A stretch of DNA of 64,000 bases from contig NZ_HG992750.1 of NCBI RefSeq assembly GCF_905175385.1, positions 682,001-746,000 of the forward strand, read 5' to 3'. The stretch is from Vibrio sp. B1FLJ16 (lineage in GTDB: Bacteria; Pseudomonadota; Gammaproteobacteria; Enterobacterales; Vibrionaceae). Within the stretch, counting starts at the first letter, position 1. Each line of letters opens with the position of its first letter. The notes beneath the pieces were generated by a model. It saw nothing but the letters and a program-made list of their open reading frames with translations, was not told the DNA's origin and did no database searches. A program made the translations under genes and the position numbers. Positions 18,397 to 27,981 of this stretch are shown here, in pieces.

Positions 18397-19275
18397 ATGC
18401 TTAATTCAGAACGTAAAGCGACGATCATTCTGATTGTCACCACTATGCTCGCAGCACTCGGTTGGATCTTTTCGAAAGAGACTATACAAGGGCTTCCTCC
18501 GTTCGGCTTTATCGGTGCCCGCTTTACCATCGCGTCACTCTGTTTACTCCCTCTATGTTACCGACCGCTGCTATCTGCCAATATGAGAGATGTTTTTGCG
18601 GCAAGCTGTGTTGGTCTTCTGCTTGGCAGTGCAGTAATGACATGGATTTATGCTATTTCAATAAGTGACACCTTGGGCGAGGGGGCGTTTATCATGAGCC
18701 TGTCTATGCTTTTCGTCCCTGTTATTGCCTGGGTTATGTTCCGTCAAAGGCCACAGCGTATATTCTGGGTGTCATTACCTATCGCGGTTCTCGGGTTAGC
18801 GTGCCTTTCACTTGCGGATGGATGGAAGCAGTCGGCTAGTCAGCTTTGGTTTCTTGGCGCAGCGCTTATCCTAGCGTTACACTTTAATGTAAACAGCAAG
18901 TACTCACAAAAGCTGCCAGTTTTATTGCTTACTTGTCTTCAGCTATTTTCGGCGGGCTGCCTGGGTTTGGTTGTTTCCTATTTTATGGAGTCATTTCCGA
19001 GTGAAGTAGATTCATCAATTTGGTGGTGGTTTGCGCTTAGTACCTTGCTTGCAACCAGCTTACGCTATGTGATGCAAACCATGGGACAGAAGTTTGTTCA
19101 GGCCGGTAATGCTGCATTGATTATGATTTTAGAGCCAGTTTGGACGGTGGTGCTGAGTATCCTTTGGTATGGAGAAGTGCTGACGACCAACAAGCTTATT
19201 GGTTGTTTACTGATTCTGTTTTCTCTCGTGATTTATCGAACTGGCGGCAGGTTCCGTTTTCCAAAACGTATTTAG
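18397..19275 (+). CDS. DMT-superfamily (EamA-type) permease
   Basis: 292 residues with about ten predicted membrane segments arranged as two EamA repeats. The first repeat has FIGARFTIASLCLLPL; the second ends with LIMILEPVWTVVLSILWYGE, the conserved EP motif of EamA proteins. It is probably an exporter of amino acids or metabolites in the inner membrane; the substrate is unknown. The next gene (19325) is 49 bp downstream on the same strand and may be co-transcribed. Confidence 0.9.
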   Translation: MLNSERKATIILIVTTMLAALGWIFSKETIQGLPPFGFIGARFTIASLCLLPLCYRPLLSANMRDVFAASCVGLLLGSAVMTWIYAISISDTLGEGAFIMSLSMLFVPVIAWVMFRQRPQRIFWVSLPIAVLGLACLSLADGWKQSASQLWFLGAALILALHFNVNSKYSQKLPVLLLTCLQLFSAGCLGLVVSYFMESFPSEVDSSIWWWFALSTLLATSLRYVMQTMGQKFVQAGNAALIMILEPVWTVVLSILWYGEVLTTNKLIGCLLILFSLVIYRTGGRFRFPKRI

Positions 19276-19324
19276 CCTAAGCTAGAGGTAGAAAAACGGG
19301 TGAGTTAAGTAAAGGAATTTACTC

Positions 19325-19876
19325 ATGGCAGATATCGACCATCAGGAAACGCTGGATTTTTGGGATAAACTGAGTGTCAGTTTGTACCGTGCCGGCATCA
19401 GTCTGTTTTCTGTCTCTTTGATTGGATTTTCTGCAATGGCATTCGGCTGGTTTAGCGGGCTGGGTGAGCACTACCGAAGTGCGCTTGTTATGATTTCTAT
19501 TGCTGCGGCGTTGTCGGCCGCAAATGTTCACATATACAGTAAAACAGTCCGCCTGGTCATTAGTTGGTCAAGCTGGGTTGCTTTGGTGCTCATGCTTAGT
19601 GATTTTGAGTTGAACCGGGTATGGTTGTCTCTTGGGTTTGTTTTTGTGACATTCTCGGGTATTGCACTTAAAGAGTCTTATTGCTTCAAGGTACCGGGTT
19701 TAAAACTAGTCCCCGTACTTTTTGCGGTGAGTACCTTCGCACTTTGTTTTGGCTTCCAGGTTGTCGCTGCTATAGCGATGATGATAGCGGGTTTCATTAT
19801 GGGGTATTTATCCATCGCGAAATGGCGAATGCCGCTTTATTACGACATTGGCATCAAAGCTAACTATGAGGTGTAG
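19325..19876 (+). CDS. DUF2301-type integral membrane protein
   Basis: 183 residues with five to six predicted membrane segments and short loops. It resembles the DUF2301 family of uncharacterised inner-membrane proteins (conserved GIALKESYCF and a C-terminal MPLYYDIGIKANYEV segment); the family call is from memory of its pattern. The start ATG follows AAGGAATTTACTC, a good ribosome-binding site. No function is known. It converges on liuE. Confidence 0.7.
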   Translation: MADIDHQETLDFWDKLSVSLYRAGISLFSVSLIGFSAMAFGWFSGLGEHYRSALVMISIAAALSAANVHIYSKTVRLVISWSSWVALVLMLSDFELNRVWLSLGFVFVTFSGIALKESYCFKVPGLKLVPVLFAVSTFALCFGFQVVAAIAMMIAGFIMGYLSIAKWRMPLYYDIGIKANYEV

Positions 19877-19902
19877 CGGTAGCTTGGAGTTAGCGGGGTT
19901 GC

Positions 19903-20808
19903 TTATCCAAAGCGGTGTCGTAATACCAGCGACACTTTAGATGTCGGTTGACGATGTAACTCTTCGCTTATCATCCATCCCGCTTTTGCTAACAGTTCTA
20001 AGTCTACTCCGGTTTCGATGCCTAGCCCCTGACAAAGGTAGAGGACATCTTCTGTTGCCACATTTCCTGAAGCGCCATGTGCATAAGGGCAGCCTCCAAG
20101 CCCGCCTACGCTGCTGTCAATGGTGTTGATTCCCATCGTTAACGCCAGATAAATATTTGCGAGTGCTTGCCCCCAGGTATCATGAAAGTGAACGGCTAAT
20201 TGCTGGCTTGGTATATTCGTCATAGCGGCATAAAGCATCTCTCTGACACGATTGGGAGTCCCCGTTCCGATTGTGTCGCCCAGTGACACCTCATAACAGC
20301 CCATGTCAATGAGGCTGTTGGCTATTTTCGCCACTTGCTTAGGACTGGTTGCTCCGTCATACGGACAGTCGATAGTACACGACAAATAACCTCTTACCGG
20401 AATATCATGTTTAGTGGCCAGCTCCATTACCGGTTCGAATCGAGTCAGGCTTTCTCCAATCGAACAGTTAATATTGTGCTTGCAAAACCCGTCAGAAGCG
20501 GAAGTGAAAACAGCAACCTGATTTGCGCCTGCTTCTAGGGCTTGCTCGAAGCCAGATATGTTTGGGGTAAGGGCAGAATAGATCACCTTATTCCGACGTG
20601 TGATTGCCTGCATCACCTCTTTAGAATCGGCCATTTGTGGCACCCATTTAGGCGAGACAAATGATCCTGATTCTATGTGAGTGAGCCCAGTGTCGGATAA
20701 CAAGTTGATTAGCCTTATCTTCGCTTGTCTTGATACGGGCGGCTCATTTTGCAAGCCGTCTCGCGCACCCACTTCGACAATTTGTACCTTGGAAGGAAGC
20801 GTCATCAT
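19903..20808 (-). CDS. liuE: Hydroxymethylglutaryl-CoA lyase (LiuE)
   Basis: Splits HMG-CoA into acetoacetate and acetyl-CoA, the last step of leucine degradation. 301 residues, an HMGL-like TIM barrel: the start VQIVEVGARDGLQNE carries the metal-binding Asp, HFHDTWGQALAN the metal-binding His pair, and the catalytic Cys lies in SVGGLGGCPYAHGASGN. Its start overlaps the liuC stop by four bases (ATGA type), so translation is coupled. In other gammaproteobacteria liuD normally sits between liuC and liuE; here there is no room for it. Confidence 0.94.
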   Translation of the reverse strand: MMTLPSKVQIVEVGARDGLQNEPPVSRQAKIRLINLLSDTGLTHIESGSFVSPKWVPQMADSKEVMQAITRRNKVIYSALTPNISGFEQALEAGANQVAVFTSASDGFCKHNINCSIGESLTRFEPVMELATKHDIPVRGYLSCTIDCPYDGATSPKQVAKIANSLIDMGCYEVSLGDTIGTGTPNRVREMLYAAMTNIPSQQLAVHFHDTWGQALANIYLALTMGINTIDSSVGGLGGCPYAHGASGNVATEDVLYLCQGLGIETGVDLELLAKAGWMISEELHRQPTSKVSLVLRHRFG

Positions 20809-21647
20809 TCCTCCTTATCTGAACTATGTACCCAATGTGGAGAGCGTTTCTCAAGAAAGGCTTGCAAGCCCTCTTGCCCCTGAGGGGAAACACGAATGTC
20901 TGCAATCACTCTGCTGGTGTAAAAAATAAGATCATCATCAATCGGGTTTTGATGGCATTGCTGGCACAAGGCTTTTGCCTTACGCATGGCATCTGGACTG
21001 TTCAGAATAAGAGAGTCAATCACCTTCTGAAGTGCAGATTCTATTTCATCGTATTCTATAAGTTCATGAACAATACCGAAACGCTCCGCATCAACGGCGG
21101 AAATCACTTCGCCGCTTAATATGTAGCGGCGTGCTTGGCGGTTGCCCATAGCACGCATTACATAAGGGGTAATTGTCGCGGGAACCAGACCTAGTTTTAC
21201 TTCACTCAAACAAAAACTGGCGTTCTTGCAGGCGATGGCGATATCACTACAGCATATTAAACCTAACGCTCCCCCAAATGCAGAGCCTTGAACGACAGCA
21301 ACCGTTGGCTGGGGAAAAGTATCCAATGTCTCCATAAGTCGAGCGAGGTTTAGTGCATCAATGAGGTTTTCTGAGCGGGTACTGTTTGCCATGGACTTCA
21401 TCCAGCTCAAATCCGCACCAGAAGAGAAGTGCTCTCCGTTGCTGCGCAGGATCAAGCAACGGACATCATTCCTCAGGGCCAGATAGTCGAGCCGATGTAT
21501 AAGAAGATCAATCATACAAGCATCAAAAGCGTTGTGTTTTTGGGTTCTGTTGATGGTGATGGTCGCTACGCCATAGTCATCGACCTGCCAAAGCACATCA
21601 TCTTGCCTTTTGGCGTTAGGAATGATGCGTGGTTGTAGTTCCTGCAT
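20805..21647 (-). CDS. liuC: Methylglutaconyl-CoA hydratase (LiuC), crotonase family
   Basis: 280 residues. Hydrates 3-methylglutaconyl-CoA to HMG-CoA in leucine degradation. Crotonase signatures: the CoA-binding and oxyanion segment LRSNGEHFSSGADLSWM and the second oxyanion segment VQGSAFGGALGLICCSDIAIA. The assignment to LiuC rather than a general enoyl-CoA hydratase is from its place in the liu operon and length. It is 78 bp downstream of liuB and overlaps liuE by four bases. Confidence 0.9.
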   Translation of the reverse strand: MQELQPRIIPNAKRQDDVLWQVDDYGVATITINRTQKHNAFDACMIDLLIHRLDYLALRNDVRCLILRSNGEHFSSGADLSWMKSMANSTRSENLIDALNLARLMETLDTFPQPTVAVVQGSAFGGALGLICCSDIAIACKNASFCLSEVKLGLVPATITPYVMRAMGNRQARRYILSGEVISAVDAERFGIVHELIEYDEIESALQKVIDSLILNSPDAMRKAKALCQQCHQNPIDDDLIFYTSRVIADIRVSPQGQEGLQAFLEKRSPHWVHSSDKEE

Positions 21648-21725
21648 GATGCTTTTCCTTTATTAAAAAATTAGCCTTATCTGTATCTGGTGTATTTACA
21701 TACCGCTTTCGCTCATCCTGCATTC

Positions 21726-23330
21726 TCACATGCGAAAAATGCCAAACTCACTGTCAGCTATGGGGGCATTAAGCGCGGCATTGAGCGCCTGAGCCAAAAC
21801 TTGGCGGGTATTTTTTGGATCGATAATCCCGTCGTCCCATAATCTTGCGCTCGCGTAGTACGGGTGCCCCTGAGTCTCATATAAGTCTATGATCGATTCT
21901 CGAAATGTGTGTTCTTCTTGTTCTGACCAACTTTCTCCCTGACGCTCTTTTATGCCTTTACGAACTTGCGTTAATACTCCGGCTGCCTGCTCACCTCCCA
22001 TTACTGATATTCTGGCGTTTGGCCACATCCAAATCATAGTTGGGTCATAAGCTCTGCCACACATTCCGTAGTTTCCTGCACCGTAAGATCCACCAATGAT
22101 AATAGTAAATTTCGGTACTTCCGCACATGCAACCGCCATGACAAGCTTCGCGCCATGTTTGGCTATGCCTTCTTCCTCTGCTTTCTTACCGACCATAAAG
22201 CCGGTGATATTTTGTAAAAAGAGCAGGGGCGTTTTACGTTTAGTACACAGTTCTATAAAGTGTGCGCCTTTTTGCGAAGAGTCAGAGAACAGGATGCCGT
22301 TGTTAGCAATAATGCCAATCAAGTGTCCGTGTAGTCGGGCGAAGCCGCAAACCAGGGTTCTGCCGTACAGCGCTTTGAACTCATCGAAGTCTGAGTCATC
22401 AACAATACGCGCAATGATTTCTCTTACATCAAATGATAATCGCAGGTTGGCGTTAACGATGCCGTAGATCTCTTCTGCATTGTAGCGAGGGGGTAGGATT
22501 GTGTGTTCGGCTTTGCGGACTTTGGGTTGATTGGCGTTAGCAATAGCCTCACGCGCGAGCATTAGGGCATGCTCATCATTTTCTGCATAGTAATCTGCGA
22601 CACCGGATTTCCGGCAATGGACATCAGCGCCGCCTAGCTCTTCTCCGGTCACGACTTCTCCGGTTGCTGCTTTAACCAGCGGTGGGCCCGCGAGAAAGAT
22701 GGTACCTTGTTCTTTAACCATGATGGAGACGTCAGCCATGGCGGGGACATAGGCTCCTCCTGCGGTGCAAAGGCCCATTACAACGGCAATTTGCGGAATG
22801 CTTTTGGCTGACATTCTGGCCTGATTGAAAAAGATTCGTCCAAAGTGGTCTTTGTCTGGGAAGACTTCAGACTGATGCGGGAGGTTGGCGCCGCCCGAAT
22901 CGACCAGATAAACGCAGGGTAATCGGCAGCGCTGTGCAATCTCCTGCGCTCGCAGGTGTTTCTTTACTGTAAGTGGGTAGTAGGTACCGCCTTTAACCGA
23001 AGGGTCATTAGCGATTACCATGCATTGAATCCCCGCAATCTTACCTATACCAGCCACAACGCCAGCGCATGGTATGGGCTCTTCATATACCTCCCAGGCA
23101 GCGAACTGGCCGATTTCAAGGAACTCACTCTCATCATCGAGTAATTTGTTTATACGCTCACGTACAGGGAGCTTTCCTTTTTTTCTCTGATGTAAAATGG
23201 CTTTTTCACCGCGGCCTTGCCTGATGGTTTCAATGTCGCTATGGAGTTTATTTACTAGTTCCTCCATTGCCGCTTTGTTAGAAAGAAACAGATCGTCATT
23301 TGGCTTGGTTTTACTTTTTATGATTGCCAT
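21726..23330 (-). CDS. liuB: 3-Methylcrotonyl-CoA carboxylase, carboxyltransferase (beta) subunit
   Basis: 534 residues, the usual length of MCC beta. It carries the two halves of the carboxyltransferase fold (ACCA/ACCD type): [30 protein letters not shown] and, later, [31 protein letters not shown] and [10 protein letters not shown]. It moves the carboxyl group from carboxybiotin to 3-methylcrotonyl-CoA. It needs a biotin-bearing alpha subunit (LiuD), which is not encoded in this window, so it must use one from elsewhere or be inactive. Confidence 0.94.
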   Translation of the reverse strand: MAIIKSKTKPNDDLFLSNKAAMEELVNKLHSDIETIRQGRGEKAILHQRKKGKLPVRERINKLLDDESEFLEIGQFAAWEVYEEPIPCAGVVAGIGKIAGIQCMVIANDPSVKGGTYYPLTVKKHLRAQEIAQRCRLPCVYLVDSGGANLPHQSEVFPDKDHFGRIFFNQARMSAKSIPQIAVVMGLCTAGGAYVPAMADVSIMVKEQGTIFLAGPPLVKAATGEVVTGEELGGADVHCRKSGVADYYAENDEHALMLAREAIANANQPKVRKAEHTILPPRYNAEEIYGIVNANLRLSFDVREIIARIVDDSDFDEFKALYGRTLVCGFARLHGHLIGIIANNGILFSDSSQKGAHFIELCTKRKTPLLFLQNITGFMVGKKAEEEGIAKHGAKLVMAVACAEVPKFTIIIGGSYGAGNYGMCGRAYDPTMIWMWPNARISVMGGEQAAGVLTQVRKGIKERQGESWSEQEEHTFRESIIDLYETQGHPYYASARLWDDGIIDPKNTRQVLAQALNAALNAPIADSEFGIFRM

Positions 23331-23365
23331 GGAGACTCCGTTTTCACAGAAAGGTGACTGTATGG

Positions 23366-24535
23366 TTAGCGTGACTCTTCGAACAACTCTCGTCCTATTA
23401 ACATGCGGCGAATCTCTGAGGTACCCGCGCCGATTTCATACAGCTTGGCATCTCGTAGCAGTCTTCCGGTAGGATATTCGTTGACGTAACCATTACCGCC
23501 GAGTAGTTGTATCGCATCTAGTGACATTTGTGTGGCGAGTTCTGCGCTGTACAAGATAACGCCTGCCGCATCTTTACGCGTGCATTCGCCTCGGTCACAA
23601 GCTGAAGCGACGGTGTAGACGTAGGATTTAGCGGCGTTCATGCGTGAATACATGTCGGCGAGCTTGCCCTGGACTAACTGAAACTCACCAATTGATTGAC
23701 CGAACTGCTTACGCTCGTGAACGTAAGGCACGACGATATCCATGCAAGCCTGCATTATTCCCAACGGGCCGCCTGCGAGGATTACTCGTTCATAGTCAAG
23801 ACCACTCATTAATACTTCCACACCACGATTCAGTTCACCGAGAATGTTTGTTTTGGGAACGGAACAGTTCTTAAACACGAGTTCACAAGTGTTGGATCCG
23901 CGCATCCCCAATTTGTCGAGCTTCTGCGCATCGCGGAATCCAGCAAACTCTCTTTCGATAATAAAGGCGGTTATTCCCCGAGATCCTTCGTCTGGATCTG
24001 TTTTCGCGTAAACGACCAGTACATCCGCATCCGGTCCGTTAGTGACCCACATTTTACTGCCGTTCAGTACAAAGTGATCGCCTTTACTCTCCGCTTTAAG
24101 TTGCATGCTTATGACATCAGAACCTGCGTTTGGCTCACTCATAGCCAACGCACCGATATCAGAACCGTCGATTAAACCGGGTAAGTATTTCTCACGTTGA
24201 GCAGGGGTACCATTTCGGAAAATTTGATTCACGCAGAGGTTGGAATGGGCACCATAGCTAAGTCCGACAGAAGCTGAAGCACGACTGATTTCTTCCATAG
24301 CAACGACATGAGCGAGATAGCCCATACCTGCGCCGCCGTATTCTTCATCTACAGTGACACCCAGTAGTCCCATTTCACCAAAAAGCGGCCACAAATAATC
24401 GGGGAATTGATTGTTGTGATCGATATGCGCAGCAATTGGGGTGATATGCTCTGCAGCAAAGGCATTGACGTGGTCGCGGAGCATATCAATGGTCTCGCCA
24501 AGACCAAAATTGAGTGGGGTGTAAGCAGATTTCAT
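23366..24535 (-). CDS. liuA: Isovaleryl-CoA dehydrogenase
   Basis: 389 residues. FAD-dependent oxidation of isovaleryl-CoA to 3-methylcrotonyl-CoA, with electrons passed to ETF. Acyl-CoA dehydrogenase signatures [11 protein letters not shown] and [34 protein letters not shown] are present. The catalytic base is at Glu249 in GLDYERV, the helix-G position particular to isovaleryl-CoA dehydrogenases, while the usual C-terminal Glu is Gly (GAGTSE). It is the first structural gene after liuR, with 27 bp between them. Confidence 0.95.
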   Translation of the reverse strand: MKSAYTPLNFGLGETIDMLRDHVNAFAAEHITPIAAHIDHNNQFPDYLWPLFGEMGLLGVTVDEEYGGAGMGYLAHVVAMEEISRASASVGLSYGAHSNLCVNQIFRNGTPAQREKYLPGLIDGSDIGALAMSEPNAGSDVISMQLKAESKGDHFVLNGSKMWVTNGPDADVLVVYAKTDPDEGSRGITAFIIEREFAGFRDAQKLDKLGMRGSNTCELVFKNCSVPKTNILGELNRGVEVLMSGLDYERVILAGGPLGIMQACMDIVVPYVHERKQFGQSIGEFQLVQGKLADMYSRMNAAKSYVYTVASACDRGECTRKDAAGVILYSAELATQMSLDAIQLLGGNGYVNEYPTGRLLRDAKLYEIGAGTSEIRRMLIGRELFEESR

Positions 24536-24562
24536 AACATTTCCCCTGTAACAGGATAAAAG

Positions 24563-24955
24563 TCAGAGATGCGTGGATATTTTATTGTGCTTCTGCAACG
24601 TTTGTAAGCATCGCTCTTTAGCTGCGTTTAACTCACCCATCACAACGTTAATATCATTCATCTGTTGCTGTAGCAGAGCTTGTTTTTCTTCAATGATATT
24701 GAGCATTTTAAGTAGCTGCTCATCGGTTTGTTGAAGGTCATAAAGTTCAAAAAGTTCGCGAATTTCGGCGAGTGAGAAACCGAGTCGTTTCCCTCGTAAT
24801 ATCAGTTTTAAACGGACTTTGTCTCTGCGCTGATATACCCGCATATTACCTTTACGTTCAGGCTCAATGAGTCCGACATCCTCATAGAATCGGATGCTGC
24901 GAGTCGTAATCTCAAACTCTTTAGCAAGGTCGCTAATTTTGTATTTTTCCATCAC
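24563..24955 (-). CDS. liuR: MerR-family regulator LiuR
   Basis: 130 residues: N-terminal MerR helix-turn-helix (YKISDLAKEFEITTRSIRFYEDVGLI) and a C-terminal coiled coil. LiuR is the known repressor of branched-chain amino acid and fatty-acid catabolic genes in gammaproteobacteria. It heads the liu operon and faces the divergent valine operon. An operator-like palindrome lies at about 25074-25090. The effector is thought to be a pathway CoA intermediate; this is not shown by the sequence. Confidence 0.92.
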   Translation of the reverse strand: MMEKYKISDLAKEFEITTRSIRFYEDVGLIEPERKGNMRVYQRRDKVRLKLILRGKRLGFSLAEIRELFELYDLQQTDEQLLKMLNIIEEKQALLQQQMNDINVVMGELNAAKERCLQTLQKHNKISTHL

Positions 24956-25043
24956 ACACTTACCTCAATCTGGAATCCAGCTTCTCGAAGTCGGACCTTG
25001 TGGTGAAAGGTCGGAGGAAAATATTGTTTTTATCAATTTGTTT

Positions 25044-25090
25044 CTTTACCTCACTGTAAAGGCTAGTGCTATGCTTACGTAAACGTCAAG
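25044..25090. promoter_or_regulatory. Divergent promoter region with two MerR-type palindromes (candidate LiuR sites)
   Basis: Two inverted repeats lie side by side: CTTTACCTCACTGTAAAG (25044-25061) and CTTACGTAAACGTCAAG (25074-25090). Towards the valine operon, TTTACC (25045) and TATGCT (25070) are 19 bp apart, the long spacer typical of MerR-controlled promoters. Towards liuR, the complement of 25084-25089 reads TTGACG, a good -35, with a poor -10 (TAGCCT) 18 bp on. The ACGTAAACGTCAA-type sequence resembles the LiuR motif as I remember it. Confidence 0.55.
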
Positions 25091-25210
25091 AAATCACAGT
25101 GCGAAAGATTCGTCGTTATATTGGAAACTTAAGTTGGTTTGAAAGGTTTTGATAGCGAGTGTGATGGGCAAATTCGTACGCTGTGATACATCGTTAAAGG
25201 ATGTGGAATC

Positions 25211-26422
25211 ATGGAAAACGACATCTGGATTGTCAGTGCGAAAAGAACACCGATCGGACGCTTTCAGGGCCGGCTACAAACCCTCTCCGCGCCTGCATTA
25301 GGGGCCATTGCGATTAAAGCTGCTCTCCAACAAGCGGAGATAACATCAGTAGATGAAGTGTTTATGGGCTGCGTGTTACCCGCGGGTTGCGGTCAGGCTC
25401 CAGCACGGCAGGCGGCGCTAGAAGCCGAACTGCCAATCTCTACAGGCTGCACCACTATCAACAAAGTATGTGGCTCCGGAATGAAGAGCGTAATGCTTGC
25501 TCATGATTTGATTAAGGCTCGTACTATACATAGTGCCGTCGCTGGTGGCATGGAGAGTATGACTAACGCCCCTTATCTAATGAAAGAAGCCAGGAGCGGG
25601 ATGCGAATGGGGCATCAATCGGTTTACGATCATATGTTCTTAGATGGATTAGAAGATGCCTACGAAGGGCTTTTGATGGGCGTATACGCTCAGCAAATCG
25701 CAGACAGGCTCAAGTTTAGCCGCACGAAAATGGATGAATGGGCAGCGATGTCCGCGGCACGAGCGTTAGAAGCGCAAGAGCAAGGGCTGTTTGAAGAGGA
25801 AATCTCCCCGGTTGAAATTCGCAGCAAAGCGTCGAATACGGTCTTGGACTACGATGAACACCCACGTTCAATAGACTTCGAAAAAATTGCCCGACTTAAA
25901 CCCGCATTTGATATTCATGGCTCTGTCACCGCCGCTAACTCAAGCGCAATTTCAGATGGCGCTGCTGCACTCGTCCTGATGGACGCAGAAACTGCTCAGC
26001 ATCATCACCTCTCACCACTGGCTGCAATCAAGGGCCATTCAACGCACGCCAGAGAACCTGCAGAATTTACTCTCGCTCCAGTCTATGCGATTGAGCAGTT
26101 ATTATCGCAACTCGATTGGTCGATAGATGAGATTGATCTGTGGGAGATTAACGAAGCCTTCGCTGTTGTCACTCAAATCGCTATCGCTGAACTGGGCCTC
26201 GATCCCAGTAAAGTAAACATTAAGGGCGGAGCGTGTGCACTCGGGCATCCAATCGGTGCAAGCGGAGCCCGAATTCTGGTGACCTTAATTCACAGTCTGC
26301 GTCAGTTGCAGGCATTGGGTGTGGATGGTGATTCAGGCACTAAAAAGGCAGTAAGAGGGATTGCCGCAATCTGTATTGGTGGTGGAGAAGCAACGGCAAT
26401 CGGTATCGAGATACCACTTTAG
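25211..26422 (+). CDS. Acetyl-CoA C-acyltransferase (thiolase)
   Basis: 403 residues. A biosynthetic/degradative thiolase with the acyl-accepting Cys87 in INKVCGSGMKS, the general base His in GGACALGHPIGASG and the second Cys in AAICIGGGEATA. It probably splits acetoacetyl-CoA, finishing the leucine pathway from acetoacetate, or 2-methylacetoacetyl-CoA from isoleucine. It starts the plus-strand operon divergent from liuR. The extra residues near GVDGDSGTKKAVRG (about 375-388) are an unusual short insertion. Confidence 0.92.
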   Translation: MENDIWIVSAKRTPIGRFQGRLQTLSAPALGAIAIKAALQQAEITSVDEVFMGCVLPAGCGQAPARQAALEAELPISTGCTTINKVCGSGMKSVMLAHDLIKARTIHSAVAGGMESMTNAPYLMKEARSGMRMGHQSVYDHMFLDGLEDAYEGLLMGVYAQQIADRLKFSRTKMDEWAAMSAARALEAQEQGLFEEEISPVEIRSKASNTVLDYDEHPRSIDFEKIARLKPAFDIHGSVTAANSSAISDGAAALVLMDAETAQHHHLSPLAAIKGHSTHAREPAEFTLAPVYAIEQLLSQLDWSIDEIDLWEINEAFAVVTQIAIAELGLDPSKVNIKGGACALGHPIGASGARILVTLIHSLRQLQALGVDGDSGTKKAVRGIAAICIGGGEATAIGIEIPL

Positions 26423-26451
26423 ATTAAGAAATATCAGAAAAGGAGTGGGAT

Positions 26452-27948
26452 ATGACAACTCGTTTTGTTCCTCTGTTTATTGGTGGTGAGTTTCGTGAAT
26501 CGCAAACCGCAGATTGGGTGGAAGTGACCAATCCGGCAACTAACGATGTCATTGCTTATGTTCCGTGCTCAACGAATGAGGAGATGCACGCTGCAATCGA
26601 CAGCGCTAAAGCGACGTTTAAAACCTGGAAAGAGGTGGCGGTTTCTGAACGTGCGAGATTAATGCTCCGCTACCAACATTTGTTGAAAGAGCATCACGAT
26701 GAACTGGCGGTTTTACTTTCCCATGAAACGGGTAAAACATTAGCCGACGCGAAAGGGGATGTTTGGCGCGGAATCGAAGTTGTTGAGCAAGCCGCCAGCA
26801 TTGCCAGCAATCTTATGGGTGAAACGGTTGAAAATGTCGCGAGTGATATCGACAGCTACTCGATCATTCAACCTTTAGGGGTATGTTGCGGTATAACCCC
26901 GTTTAATTTTCCGGCAATGATTCCGTTATGGATGTTCCCGATTGCGATTGCCAGCGGTAATACCTTTGTTCTTAAACCTTCAGAGCAAGTGCCTCTCACT
27001 TCTATTCGACTCGCTGAGATTTTTGAGCAAGCAGGGGCACCAAAAGGCGTGTTGCAAATTGTACATGGCCGTAAGGAGCAAGTGGACTTTCTGCTTGCTC
27101 ATCACGATATTCGGGCGATTTCCTTTGTTGGTTCCGTCCCCGTAGCTCAATACATCTACACCACGGGTACACAGCACTTTAAACGTGTACAGGCTTTTGC
27201 CGGCGCAAAAAATCACATGGTGATTATGCCGGATGCTAACAAGGAACAAGTGCTAAATAATTTAGTTGGTTCGTCGGTCGGTGCTGCGGGTCAACGCTGT
27301 ATGGCAATATCAGTAGCTGTCTTTGTCGGTGAGTCGAAAGAGTGGATTGCAGAGCTTAAGGATGAGATGGCAAAAGTGCACCCGGGTGCCTGGGATGATG
27401 AAGATGCCGCTTATGGGCCGCTGATCAGCGAGCAGGCCAAACAACGGGTATTAGGTTTGATTGAGCTGGGTAAGCAGCAAGGCGCAGTTTGTGAACTTGA
27501 TGGCAGTCAGTGCGAAGTGGATGGTTTCCCTGACGGGAATTGGGTGGGGCCGACGCTATTCAGCGGAGTAACAACGGGTATGTCGATTTACACCCAGGAG
27601 ATCTTTGGTCCCGTCTTGGTTTGTATGGAAGTTGACACCTTGCAAGAGGCGATTGATGTCGTCAACCGCAACCCATACGGCAACGGAACGTCGATTTTTA
27701 CCGCGAGTGGCGCTGCGGCGCGAAAATATCAGCATGAGATTCAGGTTGGTCAGGTCGGTATCAATGTACCTATCCCAGTTCCGTTACCATTCTTTTCATT
27801 TACTGGGTGGCGCGGCAGTTTCTATGGGGATTTGCACGCTTATGGAAAACAGGCGGTCCGATTCTATACCGAAACGAAAACCGTCACTTCGCGTTGGTTC
27901 GATGATGACCTTCCTGGCGGACCAAACCTGACGATTCAGCTACGTTAA
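26452..27948 (+). CDS. mmsA: Methylmalonate-semialdehyde dehydrogenase (CoA-acylating)
   Basis: 498 residues, the normal MmsA length. Converts methylmalonate semialdehyde, NAD and CoA to propionyl-CoA, CO2 and NADH, the last step of valine degradation. The catalytic Cys283 is in AGQRCMAIS; cofactor-binding [20 protein letters not shown] and the C-terminal [14 protein letters not shown] motif are typical of MmsA. It is 29 bp downstream of the thiolase, with an AAGGAGTGGG ribosome-binding site. Confidence 0.95.
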   Translation: MTTRFVPLFIGGEFRESQTADWVEVTNPATNDVIAYVPCSTNEEMHAAIDSAKATFKTWKEVAVSERARLMLRYQHLLKEHHDELAVLLSHETGKTLADAKGDVWRGIEVVEQAASIASNLMGETVENVASDIDSYSIIQPLGVCCGITPFNFPAMIPLWMFPIAIASGNTFVLKPSEQVPLTSIRLAEIFEQAGAPKGVLQIVHGRKEQVDFLLAHHDIRAISFVGSVPVAQYIYTTGTQHFKRVQAFAGAKNHMVIMPDANKEQVLNNLVGSSVGAAGQRCMAISVAVFVGESKEWIAELKDEMAKVHPGAWDDEDAAYGPLISEQAKQRVLGLIELGKQQGAVCELDGSQCEVDGFPDGNWVGPTLFSGVTTGMSIYTQEIFGPVLVCMEVDTLQEAIDVVNRNPYGNGTSIFTASGAAARKYQHEIQVGQVGINVPIPVPLPFFSFTGWRGSFYGDLHAYGKQAVRFYTETKTVTSRWFDDDLPGGPNLTIQLR

Positions 27949-27981
27949 GACTTTACGTCACCTTAATGGTAGGGGGCTTAT

